From: Marsupella aquatica
Taxonomy: Eukaryota; Marchantiophyta
Length of the DNA stretch: 64,000 nt
Direction: 5' to 3'
Assembly (NCBI GenBank): GCA_973895155.1
Contig: OZ316896.1
Span: 19,468,001 to 19,532,000, forward strand
The stretch's first letter is position 1; each line of letters starts with the position of its first letter. The position numbers and the translations under genes were made by a program. This document shows, piece by piece, positions 36,832 through 50,000 of this stretch. Below the pieces are notes generated by a model. The model saw only the letters and a list, made by a program, of their open reading frames with translations. It was not told the origin of the DNA and made no database searches.

Positions 36832-38953
36832 GCCCTGGGGTCATAGGGTTATATTCAAATTTTGACCATCTGTTTTTATTAGTTTGTTGGAGATTGGGCT
36901 TTGTGTTCAGAATTAATGTCATTTGGATTGAGCTGATTCAAACTGAATGGTGTAGAAGTGAATTGCATTAAGTACAATTGATCAACTGTCCAACTAGAAC
37001 AGCGGATTGCCTGCGTCAGAGCTCCTGTGAGCTCGGCTGACTTTTACACATTGCCAATACTATATGGCAATATGTATCCTGAATAGTCCTTGCCTATTCA
37101 ATGGCACAATAAATATAATGTGCATGCATTATTCAGTGGCTTCCATCCAATTCCCTCCAATTGTGTTGCACATACCAATTTTTTTTATGACAAACTAAAG
37201 GTATTTTAAATGTCAAAATTAGGAAGTTAGATTATAATAACCCAAAGGGGTTTATATAGGGAGATATGTTCTAGAACTAACAAGATAAATTTTAATGTTC
37301 CAAAAAATAATAGTAAGGGGTACTGTCTAGGTGGGCTTTAATTGGTCACAGGTGTATTTTCAATACATTACCCTTATGGAGGGCCCGGGGACCAGAACAA
37401 AACGCACAGACTTTGAGTTAAAAAAGGGCATTGTGTTTGAGTTCATATGTTTTAGTCATGTGCAGGACCCAGATTTTTCAATTTTTGAACATGAAGCTGT
37501 GTTTGGGGGAAGACGGTAGGATCAGATATGGTATCCCAAAAGATGGACTTAGTTAACTCCCCGAGACTAATAGAAGGTTGCTTGGATTGAACAAGTCCTT
37601 GCTGCACTTAATTTGAAAAGTGCAAATACTTAGCGCGATAATTAGGTGCAAATCCCAAAGGAAAAGAAAGTAAAAATGATCCCCCTTGCAATAAGCAAGA
37701 TCGACTTCACAATTATGGAGTGTGCACTTAGGCCAAAGTGACTCACATACCGTGCACTCTTTTCATTCTGACTACAGTTGCTGCCATTTGTTCCTTTGTT
37801 ATTATGTCCATAAGTGACCAAATGCCCATGTGTTGTAAGCTATTGTGATGTTTGAGCAAAAGTATACTCAAACCCATTTTGGTGAGAGGGCCAGGCAATC
37901 AGAAACTCTCAGGAATCTCCCTGACAATTGAAGACAGGGTACTTAGTTTTTGGGGCAGATCTACAACTATAATACACTATCCTGCCTATTTTCGTCCTTT
38001 GTCCCGTTACAAAATGTATTATGGACGGGAAACATTTCTGGCCATTAGATCATGCCTAAATTTTATTTCAAGAGTGTGATCTCAAAAGAGAGTCTCTTTT
38101 ATTGAACTAAGTGTTGCCCCTGGCTGTTGGCTGATGTGCCCTTGCCCTCCCATATCAATACCTTGGTACTCGTGAGTCCTAACATACATTGAAAGGACAA
38201 GAGAACCAAAAATACATGGAAGAATTAAAGGCCTATGGTACAACAGAGTAACTTTCTTGCCCTCTATGGTGAGGGTACACTCTGTACCTCCTAGCTCTCC
38301 AAGCTTGCCTTACAAGTACAACTTTTTTCATGACAAATATTATTAATGGGTCTTGACAATTTCTTACCCAAATTTCTCTTGGAATGCAATGAGTGCAGAA
38401 TAAATAAAAACATATCTGAATTTAAAAACAAACAAATGATGTCTTTATATATTTTTCTCACTTCCATATCTTGTCCTCTTCTCCTCGATAATTTTGCTTC
38501 TCCTTGACATCATTGACTTTCCTCCACATCTTTAATCCTCTCCTCTCCACATCTTTGCCTCTACTCGACATCTTTGAGCAAAGCACGGGCATGGGGCTAG
38601 TTCATAATAATAATCAACTTGGGTGGTAGTTCGTGAAAGGCTCATGTAAAGAATATGCAAGCTCTCAATTATTTAAGAAAGTGATGGGTTGCCTGGGCAT
38701 GAAAAAGATGGACAATGGCATTTTCAGGTCCATCTAATGGTTAGAAGAAAATATCACCATAATCCAAGGGTCAGGGAGTAGGAACCTACTAAGAAGATAT
38801 TTTGTAAACATCATAATCCACCTTCCAGTGAGGGGCTTCTTCACACTCAGTAACGAAACCATCAGAACGGAAAGTAATATTATATTTTTAGATTTAGCGA
38901 TTTAGCCTCTTTACCATCGAACGCTGTAGAAACAACGATGCTTAGTGTCTCAA
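36832..38953. other. Intergenic, AT-rich, no gene seen
   Basis: Short open frames only. Around 38500-38580 there is a run of related ctcctctccacatctttgcc-type segments. The stretch leads into the ELIP promoter region. Confidence 0.45.
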
Positions 38954-39515
38954 CACGTGAATGCGTTTCCTTCCTCGTGTCGCCACACCATCGCGTTGCG
39001 TTGCACGACCACGAGCCTCAAGCTTTCAATGCGGAGATTTGGTGCGTTCACTTTTCTATTCAGCCAATTTGGATCTGGATCGCAGTCTCACGTAAGTACT
39101 CCGATCATCACACTGCGAAAGCAGGGAAGCAGAACCTCCTCCTTGATCAACAAGTGTCTCGCAACGGATGTGTCGAAGCCCTGCTGGTCGGAGCATTTGG
39201 ATGGACCGTTCTGAAAAATCTAGTCCTTCGCATGCATCCGCACATTGTGCCATTGCAGAGAATGGACTTGGCTCACCACTAATCAGTTCAATGGTGAACG
39301 GAATTCTGGTGCTGAGCCCGGTCTTGCTTGACATCTGGCCTGCGACGTGGCTTGAAGACTCAACGTGGCTCCGTAGCTGGGCACATGGCATCTCGCCCAA
39401 TCTCGCCCAGTCTCGCCCAGTCTCGCCCATCACTATTAATTAGCCCGTTTCTCACAAAGCTTCACAACTCATTTCTTCAGACATTTCTATTGAAGACAGC
39501 AACTCTTTATACATA
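38954..39515 (+). promoter_or_regulatory. ELIP upstream region: G-box, two ACGTGGC motifs, 10-bp repeats, TATA box
   Basis: Seen in sequence: a palindromic CACGTG at 38954-38959; ACGTGGC at 39345-39351 and again at 39363-39369, 18 bp apart; four copies of the 10-mer tctcgcccaR at 39391-39430; and a TATA-like tttatacata at 39506-39515, about 75 bp before the ATG. ACGTGGC is the core of abscisic-acid response and G-box elements, and ELIP genes are known to respond to light stress, abscisic acid and drying. That these copies are used is inference. Confidence 0.6.
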
Positions 39516-39590
39516 CAAGCTCTCCGTCAAGCGGTTTGAGTATTGTAATTTGTAGACTGAGGACGTGAATTTTACTAGAGTTTTGACAGT

Positions 39591-40633
39591 ATGGCATCTT
39601 CAGTAATGATGAGCACCAATGTGGTTTTGCCGGCTGCTGCCAGTTTCTGCGGCAGCAACAAGGTCACCGGCAGCGGCAACCAGCAGCTTCGTGCTTTTGG
39701 CCTGCCTCAGCTCAGCGTTAGGCGTCAAGTGAACAGCTTCTCCGTGCGAGCTGCCCAGCAGCAGAAGGAAAATGTTCCTCTGGTGAGCATCGTGTCTTTA
39801 CCTCCGTTTTACTGAGGCATGTGGATTAGTTTTCATTCAAGTGAATGGGTGATGTTTTAAGCCGAGCGGCTTATGGTGTGAACAATTTATTCTCCATTTT
39901 GTGGGCCATTCGGGAAGTGGATTTGGACGAAATGATGGTACACACTAAATAATGAAGTGCTGATTTAAAAAGAAGTCTCAGCTTGAAGTGATGTAATCGA
40001 CAAATCTTTCCCAGAGAGGAGAGCGCATTTGAGTTGTAACTTGTTTTCTAGTGCCAGCTCGAACGATGTTCCTAAGACTTTCTGGTCCACATTTAGAATG
40101 CATTGTTGAGAAACTCACTGTCGTGAATGGTGTGCACACAGCCCGGAACGAAGGTCGATATCTCTGAGGGCGACGCGAAGAAAGACGAGGAGCCGCTGCG
40201 CGTGTTTGATAACACCCCGGCAGGCCAGTTCTTCCGCCCTGAAAGCGAACGTCGTCCCGAAATGGGAAACACCGATTTTCAGAGCGTGATGAGGTTCGAC
40301 GGTCCAGCACCTGAGACAATTAACGGAAGGTTGGCGATGGTGGGCATGACCTGGGCATTCGCCGCAGAGGTTTTGTCTGGATTGAGTGTTTCTCAGCAAA
40401 CTCTTGGCAGTACAGGGTTGATCTGGTTTTTGGGCGTGGTCCCCTTCTTCATCTGGGCCTCATTCGTACCTATCTTCGGTTGGAACGAGAGCCCCGACAG
40501 CCGCTCATTTGGCCCATTCAATGCCAAGGCCGAGCGATGGAACGGAAGAGCTGCCATGATCGGGTTTGTGGCGCTGCTCATCACCGAGAATTTGCTGATT
40601 AAGGGTCCACTGTTCGGATTCCTCCACCAGTGA
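39591..40633 (+). CDS. ELIP: Early light-induced protein (ELIP), chloroplast thylakoid, two exons
   Basis: ELIPs belong to the chlorophyll a/b-binding superfamily. They sit in the thylakoid membrane under high light, cold or drying and are thought to bind free chlorophyll and carotenoids and to limit photo-oxidation. Exons are 39591-39782 and 40142-40633 with a 359-bp GT-AG intron (donor CTG|gtgagc, acceptor gcacacag|CCC, phase 0); the product is 227 residues, normal for the family. The N-terminus is rich in Ser, Ala and Val, as in chloroplast transit peptides, with a likely end near the SVRAAQQ segment. Residues 123-133 (ETINGRLAMVG) and 195-205 (ERWNGRAAMIG) are the paired chlorophyll-binding helices 1 and 3 with their E..NGR signature. 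The intervening helix 2 is about 155-177 and lacks a binding motif, as expected of a three-helix ELIP. The ATG follows a TATA-like box by about 75 bp. The gene is intact. Confidence 0.93.
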
Positions 40634-40886
40634 ATCATTTTTACCGATACCAACTGTATTGTATGATGGGCAGAATTTAGCACTGTCGCTTTGGATTAGA
40701 TCGGAGTGTGAACATGGAGTAGAACTAATAGGTGAAGCAGGTGTTCCCATATGACAATTTGGGTCATGCAGCTACATCTCCCCGAGGAAGAGAAACTGTC
40801 AACGGGATTCTGATTGTGTACATATTGCCCACACCGAAGATTGGCCTTTTGAGTTGTATCATATTTAAGGAGAATTTTTTCTGTCG

Positions 40887-40892
40887 AATAAA
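40887..40892 (+). terminator. Candidate polyadenylation signal of the ELIP gene
   Basis: A canonical AATAAA lies about 250 bp beyond the ELIP stop codon, followed by AT-rich sequence. Confidence 0.5.
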
Positions 40893-40914
40893 GGAGAGAT
40901 GATCAATTCATCTC

Positions 40915-41735
40915 CTAAGATTGATTAAAAAACCTGGAACAATTTCTGTGTGTATGCGCGCTGACAAAAACTGAATATCACTGAGTCAATATGTCCGTTG
41001 TGAAACGTTCATGTCCTCAACTGCATGTTTTACTCCCAAACCGACAACGTTCATGTCCTCAACTGGATTTTACTCCCAAACCGACAACGTTCATGTCCTC
41101 AACTGGATGTTTTTACTCCCAAACCGAAGTGTTCATGATCTCATTCAGTAGTGGATTTATTCCATATCCACCCGTCGCTTGTAAGAAAATTCAAGAGAGA
41201 ATTACTTTTCAAAGTTTTGCAATCAGGTAGGATCAGGCGTGATGTTGAGTAAAGGAACGAATCAATTCCTTGAACTATTTCTGTGTGTGAAATACTATGC
41301 ATGTTGAGTAAAGGAAAGTATCAATTCCTTGTATGTGAAATACTATGCGGAAAATTCTTGAACATCACTAAATCAATACGTTCGTTGTGAAACGTTCATG
41401 CGCGCCCAAACAGATGGTTTTACTCTTCAAACGTTCATGCGCGCCGAAACAGATGGTTTTACTCTTCAAATCTGTAGCAAGAAGAACAAATCAAGAGCAA
41501 ATTTCACGTTTTGAAGTCAGGCACGTGAAATATTATGCTTGTTGAGTAAAGGAACGAATCAATACCTTGAAAAATTCCTGTGTGAAATACTATGCTGAAA
41601 AAGCTTGAACATCACTAAATCAATACGTTCGTTGTGAAACGTTCATGCGCCCAAACCGATGTTTTTACTCAAGTCTGTAGCAAGAAGAACAATTCAAGAG
41701 CAAATTTTACATTTCAGTCAGGCAGGTCTGAGCAC
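40915..41735. repeat. Compound minisatellite downstream of ELIP
   Basis: A 40-42-bp unit (acgttcatgtcctcaactg, then a tttttactcccaaaccga segment) is repeated at 41005, 41047 and 41087, with a decayed fourth. A larger unit recurs two to three times: ttgagtaaaggaacgaatca (about 41243, 41303, 41541), tgtgaaatactatgc, cactaaatcaatacgttcgt (about 41366, 41615) and agcaagaagaacaaNtcaag. One higher-order copy carries an internal duplication of a roughly 35-bp gcgcgccNaaacagatgg segment. The first, partial unit begins right after the ELIP polyadenylation signal. Confidence 0.8.
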
Positions 41736-42244
41736 TCTTCTCCATAGTTAACGTTTTCCACTAACACTTCCATCATTTCTACATTCAAACTCCATAGTAT
41801 TACCGAGGATAAAATGCAGTAAGGCAGTTCTGAACGCGCATCTCCATAGTAACGGTTTCTAGTAATGCGTCACCAAGATACTTTCACACTCCCATTGCAT
41901 TAATCGAGGATCAAATAAATAACAAAATCTAGAACTCGTAGATAAATCATCTGAACATATGCATCGTATATTTTAAACTGTGACCGAGTTTATCAACTGG
42001 CGGGAAAGGATATGACTAAAGAAGGAGAAAGGCATCAAACTTAATTTGAAGTGACAAAACTGGAATCGTTCATACTCCCTCTAAAATTTTATGCAACGTT
42101 GTTAAGTTCCGTGTTATGTGCGCACCAAATACACCCATAGCTAACAGCAACCAGAGCGAGTGTGAAATTTGGAGTAAATCAGGTAACGCTTGTCCCCCCG
42201 CACCATAATAAATTAACACTACGACGTGAAGAAAGGAAACATTA
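41736..42244. other. Spacer between ELIP repeats and the ZNFX1-type pseudogene
   Basis: No open frame and no similarity seen, apart from a loose duplication of agNcaggtctgagcNNNNNtctccatagtNaacg near 41720 and 41825. Confidence 0.4.
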
Positions 42245-45200
42245 CCTACATGCTCTACTAGCTACAACGCGAATGAGATTTGCTCAAGTACGACGCTTCG
42301 GTGTGTGATTTCCTTTCCATATTCTACGTCCGAGTATGATAGCACGACCGATTCCGAATTCAGCACCCATCAAGTCCGGGTTCTGCTGCAATGCTTGACG
42401 CAAGGCATACATTGCACCCATGTGATCTCCTGCGCCATACTACTTCCGTAAGGTCGTTCGAGCACTCCATTCCTTGCTCATGCTCGCAGTGTGGCATCTT
42501 CTTGGTGACAACAACTGTGCAAGGTGGGCAATCTTCGGATCCATGACATCGAAAATTGCAGAAGTGATGACAATCATCGTGCTGCCTCAAGCAAGGCTTG
42601 GCACAAAGGATCAGATCGTGGGATCCGGGATGGCAACGCCTTGGACAAACATGCCCACAAGCCAATTGCAGCTCACACGGTAAACTGCAACCTCCATCTT
42701 CTACCTGCTTAAAATCCTCCGCTGATGTAATCCTCGTGATGATGTCAGGATGGTTTTGACAGTACAATTCCAATTGTGGGCCGAGCTCTCCACTGTTCCG
42801 CAGACGTGTTGCCACATCTTTCCATAATATGCTCTTCTCGGCGAGGAGATCGGCGTTCCCGAAGATGAATAGACCCTTTCTTGCCCTCGTCAAGGCCACA
42901 CATATCTTATTGGACATATTCAAAAATCCGACCTTTCCTCCGTCTTCCTTGGTGACAATGGAATTGCTTGAACTCGCAAGTGACAAGATTATAATGTCGC
43001 TCTCTTCACCTTGATACTCATCGACGCCGTTCACACGAGGAAGAAGATTGATATCTTCTCCTCCTGGATCTTGGCACGACTGAGCTCCCATTGCGTTCAC
43101 ATAAACCGTGCTGAGAATCCTTGGGTGAAGAAGAGTCTTTATCTCTTGCAACTGACCCGTGTACATGGCAAGTATGGCAATGTTCTCCGGTCTATAGCAG
43201 CCTTGCTTCAAAAGGTACAAACAGAGCTCCACAACCAGCTTAGCCTCTGTAGAATAATTCCCACTGTCTGAATCTTCCTCTGCCTTATGATCAAAGAAGT
43301 AGACATTAGAGTTCATTCCTAACACATCTTCGTACTGCCCTACTGACTCGTGATCTCTCAATCCGGGATAGAGACTTCCCACTAATTTCGAGATGTTTGG
43401 CCTCATTCTGCGTTGCTCTTGCAGGGTGACGTGCTCCACACCACTCCTGACGAGACGTTCAAACATAGACATGTCTAATTTGTTCTTTATGGCTAGCTCG
43501 TCGACTGACACTATTGGTCGTAGCTGCAAATGGTCGCCAATCAAAATGAGGTGCTTAACGGAAGGGCTGATGCAAGCCAAAATATGCCCTTCAAGAGCTT
43601 CTGCCGCTTCCTCGACGATGACAATCTCGGGCTTCAAGGACTTCAGCACGTCATAGTGCTTGGCAGCTGCTGATGTGGTCATCCCAACCACCTTCGCCAT
43701 CCGCAACATGGAAAGTTTCATCTCATCACATACTTCCTTGACGCCCTTGCAAGCCTCCTCGTATTGTTTTGTCAGCATCCTCAACTCCTGTTGCTGGAGC
43801 TTCCGTTCCTGTTCCAGCCAATGCTCGTGCAATATCATTCGTTGCGGCAGAGTCAACTGCCACACATTTGGAGCCAAGCGAACCCCTTCTTCTATGGGAC
43901 CTCCATCTGCAGAGTTGGTGACGTTCTGATCTGGGTTGTGGTCATGAACCTGCCCTTCATCTGCAATGTCAAGCCGAGTCCGACCATTCCTCACATCAGG
44001 ATCCTCGTCTGGCTCAAGCCATGCACCCAGGAAGGAACCCGGACGTCTTCGTCTACAGACTTCCATCCACTCCCGGTCTTCATAAGCCTCGGACTTTGGC
44101 AGGAGCTTTATTGAGCCCCTCGACCGCTTCTCAGCAGTTGACTCCCAAAAGTCGTCTGACGAATGATCGTCCACAATGTGCTGAGCCAAGTGGGGATCCG
44201 TTCAGTCAGCCATAATTTTACAATATTTGTTGATGACCTGTTGTTTGCTTGATCTATACAGAACAAACTCTGCCTCTGCTCCCAAGTGGCAATTCTATCG
44301 AGCATCGAATGTGTAACTAGTTTGACCCCTATCGCATCAATGCAGTTGTGAATCTTGGATTCTAACAGGGCTTTGTCACGACTTCCTCTGCCAAAGAGAC
44401 GTTGGTGGCTGCTGTTCTCTCCCCGATCCGTTCTTTGCTGTTTGAGAAGACTCTGCAAAGTATTATTTTTTAATATCTCGCTCTTGCCTTGTCTACCAAT
44501 GCGGATTAGCTGCCTCTCTCCATCTCGGAATATACCTTCCAGGAATTGATCTAAGGCATGATTGGAGTAGCAAATGACAAGAATTGGGCCAGTCAACTCA
44601 CAACCTTCTTCGTTTCGCTTAGCCCACGTCTGGCCTGGGCTCTGGTTGAGGTTGGCGAGCAAGATCTTCACGAGGAGGAGCCCCAGAAAAGTCTTCCCTG
44701 TCCCAGGAGGCCCTTGAATAATGGCCAACTCCTTTGTCAACCCTTGTTTCAAAGCATCCTGCTGAATTCTGTCCATAGAATCTGTCCAGCCGCTCGGCCA
44801 TTCAGACTGTGTAATTCGAATGCATGTCTTACCGAGCTTTTTGCGAATGTCAGGGAACGCACAGCTGAAATCGTACTCATCGCCACCCTTTCTCCGCTGC
44901 AAGTATGACGGTGGGCTCACACTTGGCTCCAAGTGAAGCAGATACGGAGTGAAGGGGATATTTTCCATCACTTGTCGCTGCAACGTGCTCAGTACCGAAC
45001 AGGATGCTTCGAAATAGGAAGCATTTGCCTCTACCATGACATATGCGTCGGTGGAAGCCCTGCCTGTCTCGAGTCCTTCTGTGAATTTGGCGTCACTCTC
45101 GCCAATGATACGAAAACCGATCAGCCCTTGTGCTAGTTCCTTCACATCTCTCCGACCTACAACTGCCAAGAAAAAGGTTTCGAACCCGTCTGACGAAATG

Positions 45201-47073
45201 CACAGAAGAGCGCCAAACATTAACTTCTTGGACAAAACCCAGCTTTCTGGGGTCTTCTCACTGGCAGAAACGTGGAAAGATACAACGAATTCCACTCCCT
45301 CATCGCCGCATCGGATTCCAGCAAGCTGCACTCGTGGATAGATTCTCAAGTTCAAACTAGCACTAGTTTCGGAATCCTTAGCATTACCATTTGTATTCTT
45401 GTGAGTGTTACGATATGTCTTGATTGCGTCGCGGAGGGGATCAATACAGTCTTCTCTTAGAAGCCGGAAATGACTTTCCAGGTAATCACTGACTCTTGAA
45501 TGTTGAATACCGATGCCAATCACAGGTAGGTTCTGTTTGCTTTGGAATTCTACAAGTTCTTCTTTACCAGGCACGATTGATATTTTTCGGAAGTCTTCTT
45601 CCTGCAACCATAAGCCGGCTTGACCAGTTATAATATCGCTTCCTCTGAGCCCCAAATTTAAAGTAGATTCTCAGTGCTACAAATTAAGACCGGGTGATAC
45701 ACTCCAGCCCATCTTCTATATAAGTACATAAAAATTGGGGAAAGAGCCGAAATTTGTTCAGTCGATCATACGGTTAGCGTTTTTCACATATATAATGCAT
45801 TGATGCATATATACTACTGCTATCCTTTCTTCCAATGGATCTGCTAATTAAACGATCATGGGAATTGTGTGATGTAGTGAATACAAACCTGAACGTGTTG
45901 CTGCTTCGTTTGGGAGACAGCCAGAAATCTTTGGAGACGACTCACAATCGCCAAGAGATCATTTTTGGCGGTGCTTTCTTCCAACTTAGAAACAACGATC
46001 TTGAGCGCAATGACTGGAGCATCTTTCCATCCTTCGATGGTACGCGACTGCAGCTCCTCTGTCAATGTCAGATACGGCCTTACGTCTTGCGGCTCCAGAG
46101 TCGGCATCATTCCTAGATGAGATTCTATATGATCATTCAGTTGCAACAAGAACGGCGACCCGGTGAGAATTTCGTAGATTCTGTTGGTCTGCTGCCGAAG
46201 CAAGCTTGTTCTAATTTCCTCGCGAGCCAGAAGCTTCACGAAGAGTGCGATAGTCTTGTGGGGAACGTTTGTTTGATTGACAAACTTAGAAAGCATCGGA
46301 TAGCCATAATCTCCTCCGCTAAGGTATTCGATGTTGGTTGGAGAGTCTAATTCAGCCTGCTTCACCCAGCAACTGTAGTCCGCCTCCTGCCGTAATACAG
46401 ACCAGTCTTGCTGGTCTGGAGGCTGGTCTGGGTTTCCAGCTCGAAAAACAGGATGGCCGACGAGTGGAGATAGTCTACCCTGTGATCGTGACCCTCTCCA
46501 GACTGGTCGTTGTACCTCAACAGTGGTAGAATCCATTGTTCCCGCATGAGAATTTAAGGGAAACCAATTTTGACGCGCAAGTTTGGCAGGATCATGGGCA
46601 TATCGACAACCCTCGCCGTGTCTGCAAAATCCGGATTGAAAGTTTCGGCACTGAGTCATTTTCCTGTACATATCTATAGTTGCTTTGTCGGACTGAAGAC
46701 TTGTAGAAATTCTTGGTGATCGATTGGAAGGTATTTGAGTGGCAGGAGAGGCTATCGGAATGACATCGATGCAGAAATCAACATTCTCATACTCTAATAA
46801 TTCCATGGCATCCAGATCGTCGTCACTTTCCAGGGTAATGTAGTCTCCCACGGTATCTTTGCACTTGATTGTCAACAGGTGGGTCGGTGAAAATACACCT
46901 GTTGTCCTTGGAGGACGGTCCACCATTTCTTCAATCTCCGGAAAGTGTTTGAAGATGAGCTTCCTCAAATTCTTCATTGACGAGACACTCGTATCGACTG
47001 CCTTGTCCAGCTTTGCTAGCTTGCATTGGGCCCGAAACACAAGCTTCACTCGAATGAAAGTATCCTTATCCAT
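42245..47073 (-). pseudogene. ZNFX1-like: ZNFX1-type helicase paralogue with PB1 and CCCH domains, frameshifted and 3'-truncated
   Basis: This is a close relative of the plus-strand gene at 54077-60550. Exon 1 (47073-45889, 395 codons) encodes a PB1 domain with the acidic SDDDLDAM segment and an intact CCCH finger (C-x7-C-x5-C-x3-H, about 46653-46593). A 287-bp intron (CAG|gtttgt to ttgcag|GAA, phase 0) leads to exon 2 from 45601. Exon 2 has the ZNFX1 upstream region, Walker A (GPPGTGKTF), VEEAAEALEGH, GDHLQLRP, EYQGEESDII and VALTRARKGLF, then the first NFX1 fingers. Two lesions are visible. One base is missing at 44185-44200 compared with the other copy, shifting the frame inside the helicase. 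A deletion equal to about 1.16 kb of the other copy joins the finger region directly to the TPR region out of frame, giving a novel tail and a stop at 42360. TPR homology continues to about 42245 with an in-frame stop. A functional short protein ending at the frameshift, or an intron removing it, remains possible. Confidence 0.82.
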
Positions 47074-50000
47074 CGCTGTCACTCAAGTCAGCTATAGCAT
47101 TTACAATTTTTCTATCTGATGACAAGATGTTTACCCTAGATCTGGATTACACTCAAGATTTATAGAGTTTAAGCTAGGTCCAACGCTGCTGCATGAAATT
47201 GGTAGCCAACAAGAGATTGAAACCCAGCTTAAATATAGGTGTTTGATAGAACTCTCTGGCTCAGACACCAGAGCGCGCCGCGCGCCCATCCCCTGGGCTC
47301 TTTTCAATATACTCATCTGAAGCCTAGAGAATGGACGCTTAGACTTCACACATGCTACGTAGTAGTGGAGAGGATCAACGCAACTGGAACATAACGTCAA
47401 GTAACACAGCGTTGAAGGCTAGGTGGAATGTACGTCCTCAGGCTCAGTGTCTGAGGTCAAGTTCAGAAGTATCATCTAATAATTTCGATCCAGACTGCAA
47501 TTTCAAAGTACCACATATCAAAGTACAGCATTTCAGTGAGAAGAAATTGGAAGAGGTGATTGACGTCTGCCATAGCATAGGAGTGAGAGCGATAGTCACT
47601 CCGGTTTCATGTACTACATACTTCAGTGGAACCAGACACCTGCGATTAGTACTCGTGCAAGATATCTAATCACTAATCTTACGATCTAGATGGACGAAAT
47701 CCAAGATGGAGTACTGCAGAGAAAACGATAGACAAGAAGAAAGCAACCCTCACGCATGACGGCGGAGTCATTGTCGATCAGTTCCAATTCAAGCTTGGCG
47801 CCGGCATTAGGAATTGAAAGAGTACAGTAGTGAGTAGGAGTGATGGTCATTCCAGCTAGTGGTGGCGTACGCATTAAAGAAAGAGTAGTGAGTGCCTCCA
47901 TCTATTCTGCTAAGATTCTACGGATTCCGCCGAAAATGACAAGAGGTTTGGGAGTCATATCGACCGGTCTCTCATTGGCAACATGGGTTTGTTCACAATT
48001 TGTTCACCGGTTGTTCACAACTGAGAAGGAAACCACTCATCTTCTCCGAGCTACTGGGGCATTTTCCATTTCTGGTCCAGCAGCTCCGCGTCAGCACATA
48101 GATATAAAGAACGAATCCTTGCTCATGAACTAAGCAAATCGATATAATAATTACGTTGCTGCTATAAACAATATGAAATTCAACTTTTGCCTATCTTGAT
48201 TATCCATCTTTTCCTTGCCTGTATCTCAACAATTCTTTTTCCTTTCAACCCAAATTTTTGAATATACTTCATGTATGGATCCACCTAAATGCTTACTTAC
48301 AAATGGTCATATTTATGTGAACACAGGAACGAAAAACTTCCGACTCGCACTAACCGCTGGGCATCTGAGGTCCACATGCAGGATGCCAATCTGCCAAAAT
48401 TGGACCATTAAAAGAAATTTCATGACAAAGTACAGTACTGCTGGAAGGCAGACAAAGTCTATCACGCCCTCGCCCAGGAACTGGAGTGATTGCCACTCCT
48501 GCATTTTCACGCCGGGCCTCTACTCTTTCAAAGTGACTGGTACTCTCGAAGTACATTCACACACTAAAACATAATTGATCTTCGACGATCATTGCATTTC
48601 AGTCGGAGTTCGTGTCATTGGCAGTCAGTTTCTCTCGTTGGTGCCAACTCGAGACGTCGTTGTCTCAATTTGTTACTGTTTATTAGTATCTTATGTTATA
48701 CTGAAATTAGCTCCATATTAGTGCGTTTTACAAGAGGGGATGTTGCTGTGTAAAAGATTGTCTATACTCAAAATATGTCAATCCATAAAAGACTTCCATG
48801 CAAATCAATGTCCTTGAGTAAAAGAGGTCATTGCCTAAAAGAGGGCGCTATGGAGAAGATCTCGTTGATGTAAACGCGTACAAAGCTCATACCTCTATAT
48901 GCATCTTTAAATAGTATATTAAAGGTAGGGGTTTTGCCAATCACGGAACAAGTTACTTGTACACGACACTTACATTTATTAACAATATATGTTTGAGATG
49001 CTACCGTACAGCGTCCTTCCAGCATTCTTTTAAGTGGCACAAATTTGTTAGATTCCACCTCGACAAAAAAGTCTTTGGTGCTTTTGGTAAACATTCACCG
49101 GGTTTTTTTGTCTTCGGTTTGTCACTTTCTAACCTAGCCACATACCCTATTATCCAGAATCTAATGGTTATCCTATCCAGGGAGATCTGTCGGTCAAAAA
49201 TTAAGCTAGAAAATGTATATATCAATGGAAACGTCCTAGCATTTTCTCTTTCCCAGAGGATGACATTGGCCTCCAATGGTACTTGAAACTGCTGCTAATG
49301 CAAAATATTTCTTAGTCTTAGAAGCCTTGCAATTGTTTCAAGGTCACTCCATATTTTCGACTCTACAATAAGACTGGCAGGAATTTTGGAAGGTCGTTTG
49401 GGAGGCAGCACAAGTAGGTTCCATATTGCATAAAAAATGATGTTGTTGCATAAAAAAAAATCATTTTACAGATTGAAGAGATTTTCATGTTAAATATTTC
49501 ATTGCATAAAAGATGTAGTTATGCAAAACATGTTGTTTAAGAAAAGACATCTCCATGGACTATAAGACCTTCTATGAATAAGATGGTTCCTGTGCTGAGG
49601 TGCATACCCAAGTTAAGAGAAAAGATGAGTAGGGGTCCTGGGCAGGCATTTTGGGCAGAGGTCTATATGGGCTTCCATTAAAAAAATGGCAGAATGGCAT
49701 TTGAGTTGAGGCCTCTGTATTACGTAGATGCTGCTCTTAGTAGGCCTCTGATTGATATTGCTCAAAGGTTTTGGCATCCCCTACTATTAGCTCGTTCTGT
49801 GACTTTTATCATTCTCACTTGCTGGTTATTGTTATTGGGCTACTGTTGCTGGTGATTGGCGACCTTATCAGTCTGTTGAAGTCAAATGACTTCTGTCCTC
49901 TTTTCCCTTAAGGACTTCTGCCTTTAATTTTGGGCCTGCTGGTTCCCCGCATCCCCGGGCGCATAATGAACTCCAATGTAAAATGAAAATATGGGAGATA

